Assembly: GCF_018682675.1 (NCBI RefSeq)
Contig: NZ_JAFMTR010000002.1
Location: 1 to 32,245 of the forward strand
Length of the DNA stretch: 32,245 bases
Reading direction: 5' to 3'
DNA from: Sphingopyxis soli
Lineage (GTDB): Bacteria > Pseudomonadota > Alphaproteobacteria > Sphingomonadales > Sphingomonadaceae
Under the pieces are notes generated by a model. The model saw only the letters and a list, made by a program, of their open reading frames with translations, had not been told where the DNA came from and searched no databases. The position numbers were made by a program, and so were the translations under genes. Positions 1 to 7,144 of this stretch are shown in pieces. The stretch's first letter is position 1. Each line of letters begins with the position of its first letter.

Positions 1-31
1 TCCCACGCTGCGTCGAAGGAAACGGCAGACC

Positions 32-60
32 ATGGATCCTGAAACAAGTTCAGGATGACG
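32..60 (-). repeat. REP-like 29-nt hairpin repeat, copy 1
   Basis: Read on the minus strand the unit is CGTCAT, a 6-nt arm CCTGAA, a 5-nt loop CTTGT, the complementary arm TTCAGG, then ATCCAT. The AT pairs flanking the arms extend the stem to 8 bp. A second copy with exactly the same architecture but a different stem sequence lies at 32202-32230. Small dispersed hairpins of this kind are common between genes in sphingomonads (general knowledge, not checked here). It may act in mRNA 3' end stability or as a target of a REP-associated transposase. No gene overlaps it. Confidence 0.7.
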
Positions 61-96
61 ATGGTAGAGATGTCGTGCTTCCAGTCGCTTTCTGCC

Positions 97-233
97 AATC
101 CTCCCTGTCGCGCAGCGATGGGGAGGGGAACCGTTCGCGAAGCGAATGGTGGAGGGGCCGCAACGTTGCGCCATAGCCCCTCCGTCAGCGCGTCGCGCTG
201 CCACCTCCCCATGGCTTCGCCACAGGGAGGATT
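97..233. repeat. Long imperfect inverted-repeat element
   Basis: The ends are perfect 12-bp inverted repeats: AATCCTCCCTGT at 97-108 and its complement at 222-233. Inside them the arms continue to match imperfectly. ATGGGGAGG at 118-126 pairs with CCTCCCCAT at 204-212, and GGTGGAGGGGC near 148-158 pairs with GCCCCTCC near 175-182. The whole 137-bp unit could fold into one long hairpin with bulges. It has the look of a non-autonomous dispersed element of sphingomonads. No transposase is present. It lies about 90 bp upstream of the Atm1-type exporter start. Confidence 0.65.
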
Positions 234-322
234 GATGTCCGCAACCGCCCGACACCGGGCATTCGCCCCCGCCGCGCCAGAACGCTTGGCGGATGGCCCG
301 TGCGTCCCTACATGGGGCGACC

Positions 323-2137
323 ATGCCGCCCGATACCGCCACCTCCGCCGACCGCAACCGCGAACCGCCCGCGCTTGCGACACTGGGGCGTTTCCTGCCC
401 TATTTGTGGCCTGCGGGGCAGACCGAGCACAAGGCGCGTATCGTCCTGGCCGCGCTGATCGTGCTCGCGTCGAAGGGCGTGCAGCTGTCGATGGGTTTCC
501 TTTATGGCGCCGCGATCGACCGGATGGCGCCGGGGATGGAAGACGGCGTCGCGCTCGCGATCGGGCTGGTGCTGGCTTATGCCGGCGCGCGCTTCGCCGG
601 GGTGCTGTTCGACAACCTCCGCAATGTGGTGTTCGAGCGCGTCGGGCAGGATGCGACGCGCGAACTGGCGATCGCCACCTTCACCCATTTGCACGCGCTG
701 TCGCTGCGTTTCCATCTTGCGCGGCGGACGGGCGAGGTCACCAAGGTGATCGAGCGCGGCACCAAGAGCATCGATACGATGCTTTATTTCCTGCTGTTCA
801 ACATTGCGCCGACGATCATCGAGCTCGCCGCGGTGCTCATCATCTTCTGGACCAAATTCAGCTTCGGCCTCGCCAGTGCGACCGCGCTGATGGTTGTCGT
901 CTATATCATCTTCACGCGGCGGGTGACCGACTGGCGCAACGCGCTGCGCACGCGGATGAACGACCTCGACACGCTGACGATCGGGCGCAGCGTCGACAGC
1001 CTGCTCAATTACGAGACGGTGAAATATTTCGGCGCCGAGGAACGCGAGGCTGCGCGCTACCGCGACGTGGCCGACCAATATGCCCGCGCCGCGGTAAAGA
1101 GCGAGAACAGCCTCGCCTGGCTCAACATCGGGCAGAGCTTCATCACCAACGCCGCGATGGCGGGGACGATGGCCTATACCGTCTGGGGCTGGTCGGTCGG
1201 CGCGTACAAGGTCGGCGACGTCGTGCTGGTGAACACCTTGCTCGCGCAGCTCTTTCGCCCGCTCGACCTGCTCGGCATGGTGTACCGGACGATCCGCCAG
1301 GGTCTGATCGACATGGAGGCGATGTTCCGTCTGATCGACACCCCGCCCGAGATCAGCGACGCGCCGGGCGCGCCCGCGCTCGTCGTCAATGGCGGCGCGG
1401 TGAGTTTCGAGGATGTCGTCTTCGGTTACGAGGCCGACCGGACGATCCTGAACGGCGTCAGCTTCGCGGTCGGGGCGGGGGAGACGCTGGCGATCGTCGG
1501 GCCGTCGGGCGCGGGCAAGTCGACGATCGCGCGGCTGCTCTACCGTTTCTATGACCCGCAGGGCGGGCGCGTGACCATCGACGGGCAGGACATCAAGGCG
1601 GTGACGCAGCGAAGCCTGCGCGCCGCGATCGGTATCGTCCCGCAGGATACGGTGCTGTTCAACGATTCGATCGGCTATAACATCGCCTATGGCCGCGCCG
1701 ACGCCAGCGTCGAGGAAATCGCCGCGGCAGCGCAGGGCGCGGCGATCGACGGCTTCATCGCGCTGCTCCCGCAGGGTTATGAGACCGAGGTCGGCGAGCG
1801 CGGGCTGAAGCTGTCGGGGGGCGAGAAGCAGCGGGTCGCGATCGCGCGCACCCTGCTCAAGAACCCGCCGGTCCTGATCCTCGACGAGGCGACGAGCGCG
1901 CTCGACAGCCGCACCGAGGCGGCGATCCAGGACACGCTAGAACGCATCGCCGAGCGGCGGACGACGCTGGTGATCGCGCACCGCCTGTCGACCGTGGTGA
2001 ATGCCGACCGGATCGTCGTCCTCGAGAAGGGCCGAGTCGCCGAGACCGGAACGCACGACCAACTGCTCGCGATGCGCGGGCTCTACGCCGACATGTGGGC
2101 GCGGCAGCAGGCCGAGCGCGAAGAGGGAACGGTCTAG
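323..2137 (+). CDS. atm1: Atm1-type ABC exporter (fused permease and ATPase)
   Basis: This is a half-transporter of 604 aa with an N-terminal six-helix membrane domain (about 35-330) and a C-terminal ATPase domain (about 360-600). Walker A GPSGAGKS is at 393-400, the LSGGEKQ signature at 497-503 and Walker B VLILDEAT at 517-524. The family works as an inner-membrane homodimer exporting glutathione-linked compounds such as GSSG and metal-glutathione adducts. From memory of Novosphingobium Atm1, residues placed at Y194, R205, R209, N268, Q271 and R322 correspond to its glutathione-binding set, offset by one. I chose the ATG at 323 because its MPPDTAT start resembles that homologue and a GGGGCGA stretch precedes it. 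An in-frame ATG at 293 would add 10 residues. It appears monocistronic and faces a PilZ gene tail to tail. Confidence 0.93.
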   Translation: MPPDTATSADRNREPPALATLGRFLPYLWPAGQTEHKARIVLAALIVLASKGVQLSMGFLYGAAIDRMAPGMEDGVALAIGLVLAYAGARFAGVLFDNLRNVVFERVGQDATRELAIATFTHLHALSLRFHLARRTGEVTKVIERGTKSIDTMLYFLLFNIAPTIIELAAVLIIFWTKFSFGLASATALMVVVYIIFTRRVTDWRNALRTRMNDLDTLTIGRSVDSLLNYETVKYFGAEEREAARYRDVADQYARAAVKSENSLAWLNIGQSFITNAAMAGTMAYTVWGWSVGAYKVGDVVLVNTLLAQLFRPLDLLGMVYRTIRQGLIDMEAMFRLIDTPPEISDAPGAPALVVNGGAVSFEDVVFGYEADRTILNGVSFAVGAGETLAIVGPSGAGKSTIARLLYRFYDPQGGRVTIDGQDIKAVTQRSLRAAIGIVPQDTVLFNDSIGYNIAYGRADASVEEIAAAAQGAAIDGFIALLPQGYETEVGERGLKLSGGEKQRVAIARTLLKNPPVLILDEATSALDSRTEAAIQDTLERIAERRTTLVIAHRLSTVVNADRIVVLEKGRVAETGTHDQLLAMRGLYADMWARQQAEREEGTV

Positions 2138-2175
2138 TCCGAGGCCGCGCAGGAAAAGTCGTGATGACGGTTTCC

Positions 2176-2204
2176 GGGCGATGGGGAACGTCCGCTCCCC
2201 GCCC
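2176..2204 (+). terminator. Possible hairpin terminator in the convergent gap
   Basis: GGGCG and GGGGA at 2176-2187 can pair with TCCCC and GCCC at 2196-2204, with a small bulge. The hairpin lies between the ABC exporter stop and the end of the convergent PilZ gene. There is no T tract on either side, so this is a weak call. Confidence 0.25.
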
Positions 2205-2226
2205 GCAACGGCGCCTTCCGCCCGCT

Positions 2227-2661
2227 TTACCGCTTGCGCCCGAAATGCCCGGGCAGCGACGTCGCGCGGGTCAGGCCGGGCCGCCAGGTATCGAGCTTGG
2301 GCGCCGGCACGATCTGGAAGTCGGCGATGCTGTCGGCGGTGCGCAGGTCGTCGCCATGCGATGCGCGCAGCCGCATCGTTTCGACCGGCTTGTCGGTTTC
2401 CAGCCCGAAGCGGTTGCCCGACACCCAGCGTACCGTGCCGAGCATCGGTTCGTGGCCGGGCAGAAACACCGTCATCCGCTCGCCGATATTAAGGCTGTGC
2501 GGGCCTTGCCCGCCGATTCCGGTTTCGGAGACATTGCGGATGGTGACGTCGAACCGCCCGAGTCGCTGGCAGCCGAGCGACCCCTTTACCAGGCGCGACT
2601 GCCGCGGCTGGCGCTTTTCATCCGGCGCTGATGAGGCCGTAGGGGCCTCTGGACTCGACAT
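2227..2661 (-). CDS. PilZ-domain protein
   Basis: This is a soluble protein of 144 aa with a single PilZ domain, the family that binds cyclic di-GMP and controls motility, envelope or polysaccharide functions. The second half of the binding signature, NxSxxG, is present as NVSETG at 43-48. The first half, usually RxxxR, is read as KRQPR at 16-20, so its leading Arg is replaced by Lys and binding may be altered. The hydrophobic strand pattern with GxVRWVSGNRFGL is typical of the barrel. The start is uncertain: ATG at 2661 gives an MSSPEAP start, while an in-frame GTG at 2691 would add 10 residues, and neither has a strong ribosome-binding site. It is transcribed leftward, 106 bp downstream of the M28 peptidase gene's stop codon. 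Confidence 0.8.
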   Translation of the reverse strand: MSSPEAPTASSAPDEKRQPRQSRLVKGSLGCQRLGRFDVTIRNVSETGIGGQGPHSLNIGERMTVFLPGHEPMLGTVRWVSGNRFGLETDKPVETMRLRASHGDDLRTADSIADFQIVPAPKLDTWRPGLTRATSLPGHFGRKR

Positions 2662-2767
2662 AGGCGACCAACATTCTTCACCGCCCGTCACCCACGCCAG
2701 GCGGTCATTTTGGTCCCATCGCTGCCATAACGCGCGAAGGTAAATTTTCGTTTGTGCTGTTTTCTAA

Positions 2768-4087
2768 TTATTTCGCGGGCGGCAAACCGCCGAAAGTAAC
2801 CAGGCTTTCGTGCCCTTCGGCCGAAATAGCGGAAACGCCGAAGAAATTATCGTCGACGATGATAGCAGGCAAAATCAATTCGTTAGCGGCGTCCGACGGA
2901 ACGACGCGCGAATCCGACCAGTCGTTGCGATCGGCGCGGCGCCAGTGGACGCGATAGGCCGCGGCGTCCTTAACGGGCGTCCAGCGAACGACGGTGTCGG
3001 AGCTCACCGCGCCGTCGATGCTGACGCGTTCGGGCGCGGCCGGCGCGTCGGCGAGTTCGCGGGCGAGGGCGACGTTGAGCGCAGTGACGCGCGCCAGATA
3101 GGGGAAGTCCATCTCGTCGACCGTGTCGCCATATTTGCGGCCGTTTTCGGCCCGCAGATCCTGATGCTGGTGGTCATAATTCTCGATCCCGACGGTAAAG
3201 CGGATCGCGGGATAGCCGAGCTCGAGCGAGGGAAGATGGTCGCCGCCGCGACGGAAGCGGTCGGGCCGGCGCACCGCGAGGACGTCGAGCCCGATTGCCG
3301 GATTGGCCGCCGCCGCACGTACCGCCGCCTTGGCGAGCGCGCGCGACGGCCCGTCATCCTCGCCGCCGATGCCGCGCCGCGCGAGTTGCGCGGCAAGATC
3401 CTCGGAGGCGCGAATGCCCTCGCTGAACACGCGGACCCGGTCCGCAACGACGGTGCCGTCGGTGCCGCGGGTGCCGCCGACGATGTCGTTGTTGAGCATC
3501 GCCGTGACCTGCCAGCCCTTTTCCTTCGCATGGGCAGCGAGCAGCTTGCCGCCCCACAGCCCCTGCTCCTCGCCCGAGAGCAGCGCATAGACGATCGTCG
3601 CGCGATGCTTGTCCTTCGAGAGCAGCCGCGCCGCCTCGAGGACCAGCGCGGTGCCCGAGCCGTCGTCGTTCGCGCCGGGGGCGTCGGCGGTGAAATCCAT
3701 CGGGTCGCTGACGCGGCTGTCGATATGGCCGGCGATCATGATCACGCGGTCGGGATCGCTGCCCTTCTGGATCGCGAGGACATTCTGCACGATCACGCCC
3801 GACGGCGCGCGCGGTCCTTCGAAGCGGTCGCTGATCCGTTCGATGGTCAGGCAGCCGCCGCACGCCTTTGAAATACGCTGGAATTCGGCGGCGCCCCAAT
3901 TGCGCGCAGCGCCGATGCCGCGCTTGGGATCGGTCGTCGACGACAAGGTGTGGCGGGTGCCGAAGGACACGAGCTTCTCGACCAGCGCCTTCAGGCGCGC
4001 GGGATCGGGGGCGGGCGCGGTATCCCCGGCATAAGCGGCGACGGGCACGGCGAGGAGCAGCGCGGCGGCGAAGGTGGCTCTGAGCAT
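2768..4087 (-). CDS. Secreted M28-family zinc aminopeptidase
   Basis: The product is 439 aa. A signal peptide covers about 1-20 (cleavage after AYA), so it acts in the periplasm or outside the cell. The M28 metal-binding residues are all visible: H121 in GHIDSR, the bridging D141 in GANDDGSG, the catalytic and ligand pair E173/E174 in SGEEQG, D201 in NNDIVGG, and a late His in YDHQHQD (306 or 308). The family removes N-terminal amino acids from peptides using two zinc ions. After about 345 a fibronectin-III-like beta domain follows (VSIDGAV to the C-terminus), a common C-terminal addition. The substrate cannot be told from sequence. It is likely transcribed alone or with the PilZ gene downstream. 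Confidence 0.9.
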   Translation of the reverse strand: MLRATFAAALLLAVPVAAYAGDTAPAPDPARLKALVEKLVSFGTRHTLSSTTDPKRGIGAARNWGAAEFQRISKACGGCLTIERISDRFEGPRAPSGVIVQNVLAIQKGSDPDRVIMIAGHIDSRVSDPMDFTADAPGANDDGSGTALVLEAARLLSKDKHRATIVYALLSGEEQGLWGGKLLAAHAKEKGWQVTAMLNNDIVGGTRGTDGTVVADRVRVFSEGIRASEDLAAQLARRGIGGEDDGPSRALAKAAVRAAAANPAIGLDVLAVRRPDRFRRGGDHLPSLELGYPAIRFTVGIENYDHQHQDLRAENGRKYGDTVDEMDFPYLARVTALNVALARELADAPAAPERVSIDGAVSSDTVVRWTPVKDAAAYRVHWRRADRNDWSDSRVVPSDAANELILPAIIVDDNFFGVSAISAEGHESLVTFGGLPPAK

Positions 4088-4124
4088 GATGCTTCATGCG
4101 GCCTGCCCCGCGCCGACGCAAGAG

Positions 4125-4154
4125 GGCCCGCCGACACCCGGGTGCCGGCGGGCC
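4125..4154 (-). terminator. Strong hairpin after the Tyr-rich protein gene
   Basis: A nearly perfect 30-nt palindrome with arms GGCCCGCCGACACC and GGTGCCGGCGGGCC starts 26 bp past the stop codon of the gene ending at 4181, and ends 37 bp upstream of the M28 peptidase start. The stem is very GC-rich but is followed by CTCTTG rather than a run of T. It may be a weak intrinsic terminator or an mRNA 3' stabilising hairpin. Confidence 0.5.
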
Positions 4155-4180
4155 AGTCGGCGCTCGTCCAAAGTCCGGGC

Positions 4181-4735
4181 TTAACCGAGGCCCGAATAGT
4201 CGACGTCGACGACGCGGCCATAGCGGACGTCGCAGCTGAACTTGCCCTTGTCGTAAGCGCCGCCGCGACCCCAGCGGCCGCCATAGCCGTCGCGGACGAC
4301 GACGCGGCCCTTGACGCGATAACCGTCGCGCTTGCGGTCGATGCTCGTCACCTGTGTGACGTCGGTGCGGCCATAGCGGCTCGTCCCGCGCTCGACAGCA
4401 TTCACGCACTGGCTGACGGCGCTGCGGCTGTTGCCATAGCGGTTATAGTCATAACCATAGCCGTAGCGGGGATCGTTGCCGTAGCGCCCGCGGTCGTAGC
4501 GATCGTCGTAACGGCCATAACGGTCGTCGTAGCGGTCGTAACGGTCGCGATCGTTGTTCGATGACAGGATCGCCGCGAGCCCGCCGAGAACGACGGCGCC
4601 CGCGATGACTTCGCCGGCGCTGATGCCGTCGCGGTCGTAGCGGTCGCGCGCGGCGGCGGGGGCGGCGCTCGCCAGCATCGCGCCGGCGGTGGCCGCACCA
4701 ATCGCGGCCTTGGTCCAAGATGTATTTACAGCCAT
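4181..4735 (-). CDS. Secreted Tyr/Asp/Arg-rich protein, paralogue A
   Basis: I do not recognise a named family. The 184-aa product has a signal peptide (about 1-29, ending APAAA), a short glycine-zipper or membrane-like helix at 40-58 (GEVIAGAVVLGGLAAIL), and a low-complexity zone at 62-102 made of DRYD/RYG repeats. A small C-terminal domain has two cysteines (C110, C168) that could form a disulfide, ending in GRVVDVDYSG. The ATG at 4735 has a GGAG site 8 nt upstream; an earlier in-frame ATG at 4765 lacks one. The same layout and the same GRVVDV ending occur in the adjacent gene at 4919-5479, so the two are tandem paralogues. An envelope role is inferred only from the signal peptide and repeats. 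Confidence 0.8.
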   Translation of the reverse strand: MAVNTSWTKAAIGAATAGAMLASAAPAAARDRYDRDGISAGEVIAGAVVLGGLAAILSSNNDRDRYDRYDDRYGRYDDRYDRGRYGNDPRYGYGYDYNRYGNSRSAVSQCVNAVERGTSRYGRTDVTQVTSIDRKRDGYRVKGRVVVRDGYGGRWGRGGAYDKGKFSCDVRYGRVVDVDYSGLG

Positions 4736-4868
4736 GGTTCGGTCTCCAGATAGCGCAGGCGGCACCCGTGCGGCCTGTTGTCATCCTTCTACCGAGTCGG
4801 CCGTGACGCCGTCCTGAACCCGGCGCTTATCTGGCGTTAAGCCTTGGTTTTGCTGACGTTCATATGCG

Positions 4869-4902
4869 AAAGGGCTCCGCGCCGCCGACGCAGAGCCCTT
4901 TT
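4869..4902 (-). terminator. Bidirectional-looking hairpin terminator
   Basis: The arms AAAGGGCTCCGC (4869-4880) and GCAGAGCCCTTT (4890-4901) pair with one mismatch around a GCCGCCGAC loop. The hairpin lies 17 bp beyond the stop of paralogue B (4919-5479), between it and paralogue A. It has T-runs on both strands (TTTT on plus, TTT on minus). Confidence 0.65.
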
Positions 4903-4918
4903 CCCCGGCCCGATCGGT

Positions 4919-5479
4919 TCAGCCGAAGCTGACGTCGACGACGCGGCCACTCCGATAGCTGCAGCCGAAGCTGCGCACTTCGCCGCCGAGGCGCGAAGCG
5001 GTGCCGGTGACGTACCAGCCGCCATTGTTCGGCTCGGTCTTGGTGATGCTGTCGACGCGGGCGTCGTCGCCCATCTCGCCCTCGACAGCCCAGCTGCAGG
5101 CGTCGGCGGCGCGGGCTTCGGCCTCGCCATTGCCATAGGGGCGGACTTCGGTCGTGCCGTCGCCATACGGACGTGCATCATCGACGGGCGGGTCGTAGTT
5201 GGGCGCATCCTGCCGCGGCTCGCGATAGGGCGGGTCATATCGGTCTTCGCGGTCGCGGCGTTCGGCTATCCCTTTGCTCGCGGCGCTGGCGATCGCGGCG
5301 ATGGTGCCGATGATCAGGAGGCCGCCGATGACGTCGCCGGCGTCGATATTGTCGCGGTGACGGTGGCCCCAGCCATAGCCGTGGCCATAGCGGTCGCGGG
5401 CCTCGGCAGGGGCGGCGCTGACGCCGACCGAAGTGATGACGATCGCGGTCGCGGTGGCGAGGCCGGTGAACTTGCGCAT
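4919..5479 (-). CDS. Secreted small protein, paralogue B
   Basis: The product is 186 aa and of unknown function. It has a signal peptide (about 1-27, ending APAEA), a His/Gly/Tyr-rich patch (GHGYGWGHRHR, 32-42) and a glycine-rich hydrophobic helix at 48-68 (GDVIGGLLIIGTIAAI). A Pro/Tyr/Asp-rich linker follows. The C-terminal domain has C128 and C173 and ends in GRVVDVSFG. Order of parts, cysteine spacing and the terminal GRVVDV motif match the neighbouring gene at 4181-4735, which points to an old tandem duplication with diverged linkers. The ATG at 5479 is preceded by GGAG 10 nt upstream; longer in-frame extensions run through the intergenic region and lack signal features. A terminator hairpin follows the gene. 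Confidence 0.8.
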   Translation of the reverse strand: MRKFTGLATATAIVITSVGVSAAPAEARDRYGHGYGWGHRHRDNIDAGDVIGGLLIIGTIAAIASAASKGIAERRDREDRYDPPYREPRQDAPNYDPPVDDARPYGDGTTEVRPYGNGEAEARAADACSWAVEGEMGDDARVDSITKTEPNNGGWYVTGTASRLGGEVRSFGCSYRSGRVVDVSFG

Positions 5480-5592
5480 GGGCGGGACACTCCGCAGGCG
5501 CGGGCAAGGGACGCTCCCACCCGCAACAGGATCCGCTGTTACGCCCGCCATGCTTTCGCGCCGCTGAACCGTGGCGCGCCCGCGACCAAAGG

Positions 5593-5623
5593 AAAGGCCC
5601 GCCTTCCGGACGGAGGGCGGGCC
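5593..5623 (-). terminator. Intrinsic terminator after the glycine-zipper gene
   Basis: On the minus strand AGGCCCGCC and GGCGGGCCT form a stem around a CTCCGTCCGGAA loop, followed by TTTCC TTTGG. It starts about 40 bp after the stop codon of the gene at 5665-6486. It separates that gene from paralogue B, which therefore probably has its own promoter in 5480-5592. Confidence 0.7.
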
Positions 5624-5664
5624 TGACGGGACCTCGTTACGGTGACCAGACCAGTCGGGGTCGC

Positions 5665-6486
5665 TCAGCAGACGCAGCGCGGCTTGGGTTTCGGCTTCCA
5701 CTTCTTCTTCGGCGCATAGCGCTTCCGCACCGGCGCATTTTCATAATAGGTCTTGGTCGTGGTCTCGACCGTCTCGGTGACCAGCGGCGCGCCGTTGACG
5801 ATCGTCGTGACGACGACGCCCGGCGTGTACCAGCCGTAGCCGTAACCGTAGCTGCTGTACGAGTAGGCGCCGGGATAGGTGCCGCCATGATGCCAGGCAT
5901 AGCCGCCCTGATGATGGCGGCCGCGGCTCTCCCACCATTCGTCGCACTTCTTCTTGTCGGCTTCGTTGCCGATCGCGGCGCCGGCCAGCGCACCGACACC
6001 GCCGCCGATCAGCGTGCCCGCGGTGCGGTCGCCATGCCCGGCGACGCGGTTGCCGACGACGCCCCCCACGACGCCTCCGACAACCGCTCCGGTCGCTGCG
6101 CCCCCCCGGCCGCAGCGACGCGCCATCTCCGCATCCTCGGGATCGGGATGGCCGCCGTAATAGGGATCATAATAGGGCGGCGGCGGATAGCCCGCGCCGT
6201 GGCCCTCGACCGTGCCCTCGTAAGTGCCTTCGTAGCGACGACCGTCGGGCGCGTCATAGGTGCCGGTCCAGCTTCCGGTCCAGCGGCCCTCGGCATCGTA
6301 ACCGCCGTCGACGTGGCGATAGTCGGCCTCGCCGGGCACGCGGTCGGGATAGCCGGTATAGACGCGGACGTCGGGGGCCGCGGGAGCGTCATAGTCGAGC
6401 TTCGGCGCGGGATCCGCGGCACGGGCCGCGCCGCTCGTCAGCAACACCGTTCCGACGGCCGCCCCCAGAAGCAAGATCGTGCGCAT
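5665..6486 (-). CDS. Secreted glycine-zipper (17 kDa antigen-like) protein
   Basis: The product is 273 aa. It begins with a signal peptide (about 1-23, ending ARA). Residues 40-100 form a repetitive Tyr/Gly region (GSWTGTYDAPDGRRYEGTYEG), and 100-112 is Pro/Tyr-rich. A glycine-zipper segment at 128-174 (ATGAVVGGVVGG, then GTLIGGGVGALAGAAIG) resembles the Rickettsia 17-kDa surface antigen family, and C125 and C181 flank it. The tail is strongly basic (KKKWKPKPKPRCVC). There is no lipobox cysteine at the signal end, so it is probably periplasmic or outer-membrane associated rather than a lipoprotein. The ATG at 6486 is preceded by AGGGAG 6 nt upstream, which decides the start over an ATG at 6537. 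A cluster of TGTTA motifs lies in its upstream region. Confidence 0.85.
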   Translation of the reverse strand: MRTILLLGAAVGTVLLTSGAARAADPAPKLDYDAPAAPDVRVYTGYPDRVPGEADYRHVDGGYDAEGRWTGSWTGTYDAPDGRRYEGTYEGTVEGHGAGYPPPPYYDPYYGGHPDPEDAEMARRCGRGGAATGAVVGGVVGGVVGNRVAGHGDRTAGTLIGGGVGALAGAAIGNEADKKKCDEWWESRGRHHQGGYAWHHGGTYPGAYSYSSYGYGYGWYTPGVVVTTIVNGAPLVTETVETTTKTYYENAPVRKRYAPKKKWKPKPKPRCVC

Positions 6487-6593
6487 GTTAAACTCCCTGT
6501 TACCCTGGCCGCGCCGTGCCCATCGATGCTTCGGCAAGCGACTGGTTAACAGTTTGTTATCAAATCAAGGCGATTCTCGCGAATCTGTTAACC
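6486..6593. promoter_or_regulatory. Cluster of five TGTTA sites upstream of the glycine-zipper gene
   Basis: TGTTA occurs at 6486-6490, 6498-6502, 6555-6559 and 6586-6590, and its complement TAACA at 6547-6551. Two of them sit in a 9-bp inverted repeat, GGTTAACAG at 6544-6552 and CTGTTAACC at 6585-6593. A further inverted pair, TAACA-GTT-TGTTA, occupies 6547-6559, and a small GATTC/GAATC hairpin sits at 6572-6585. The stretch is AT-richer than its surroundings and lies just upstream of the gene starting at 6486, so it is probably the promoter and operator region. The regulator is unknown. Confidence 0.45.
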
Positions 6594-6608
6594 CTGAGTT
6601 TTGCGTCC

Positions 6609-6650
6609 CGATTTGGGTCAGGCCGATTTGGGTCAGGCCGATTTGGGTCA
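6609..6650 (-). repeat. 15-bp tandem repeat, 2.8 copies, at the msrC stop codon
   Basis: The plus-strand unit CGATTTGGGTCAGGC is repeated at 6609-6623, 6624-6638 and partly 6639-6650. The last copy contains the msrC stop codon. Because the period is a multiple of three and each minus-strand unit opens with TGA, the gene is followed by two further in-frame stop codons. It probably arose by slippage. Confidence 0.85.
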
Positions 6651-7136
6651 GTGTGCCAATGCGGCGGCGATGCGCGCGACGAGACTTTCGGCGCCCGACT
6701 GATCCTCTGCGGTGAAGCGCGCCGGCGACGGGCTGTCGAGGTCGAGGACGCCGATCAGTCGCCCGTCGGCGACGATCGGGACGACCAGCTCGCTGCGGCT
6801 GTCGGCGTCGCAGGCGATATGGCCCGGAAAAGCGTGGACATCCTCGACGCGCTGCGTCTCGCGAAGGCGCGCCGCGGCGCCGCACACGCCCTTGTCGAGC
6901 GGAATGCGGATGCACGCGGCCTTGCCCTGGAACGGGCCGAGGACAAGTTCGGTCCCGTCGAAGCGGTAGAAGCCGGCCCAGTTGAGGTCGGGAATCGCCT
7001 GCCAGACCAGCGCGGCGACATTCGCCATATTGGCGATGCCGTCGGGCTCGCCCGCGACGAGCGCCTCGGCCGCGTCCGCCGCCTCGGCCCAGAGCGTCGC
7101 GGGATGGGTTGCCGAAAAGGACAGGGCGTAGGACAT
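6648..7136 (-). CDS. msrC: Free methionine-(R)-sulfoxide reductase (GAF type)
   Basis: The product is a 162-aa single GAF-domain enzyme that reduces free L-methionine-R-sulfoxide with thioredoxin, repairing oxidised methionine in the cytoplasm. The three redox cysteines are C75 (GKAACIRIP), C85 (DKGVCGAA) and C109 (HIACDADS). Their spacings of 10 and 24 are the same as those recalled for C84, C94 and C118 of the E. coli enzyme. SELVVPIV and GVLDLDSP are typical of the family. The ATG at 7136 has AGGGAG 5 nt upstream, so I rejected an ATG at 7169 lying inside the upstream gene. It starts 8 bp after the prolyl oligopeptidase stop, so the two are probably one transcript. Confidence 0.92.
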   Translation of the reverse strand: MSYALSFSATHPATLWAEAADAAEALVAGEPDGIANMANVAALVWQAIPDLNWAGFYRFDGTELVLGPFQGKAACIRIPLDKGVCGAAARLRETQRVEDVHAFPGHIACDADSRSELVVPIVADGRLIGVLDLDSPSPARFTAEDQSGAESLVARIAAALAH

Positions 7137-7144
7137 GGCGCTCC

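Noticed and set aside
4181..4735. Tyr-rich DRYD/RYG region as a nucleotide repeat or mobile sequence
   Set aside because: The repeats are in frame and codon-degenerate, sitting between a signal peptide and a folded C-terminal domain, so this is protein low complexity.
6609..6650. Short CRISPR-like repeats
   Set aside because: Units are contiguous 15-bp copies without spacers, so this is a simple tandem repeat.
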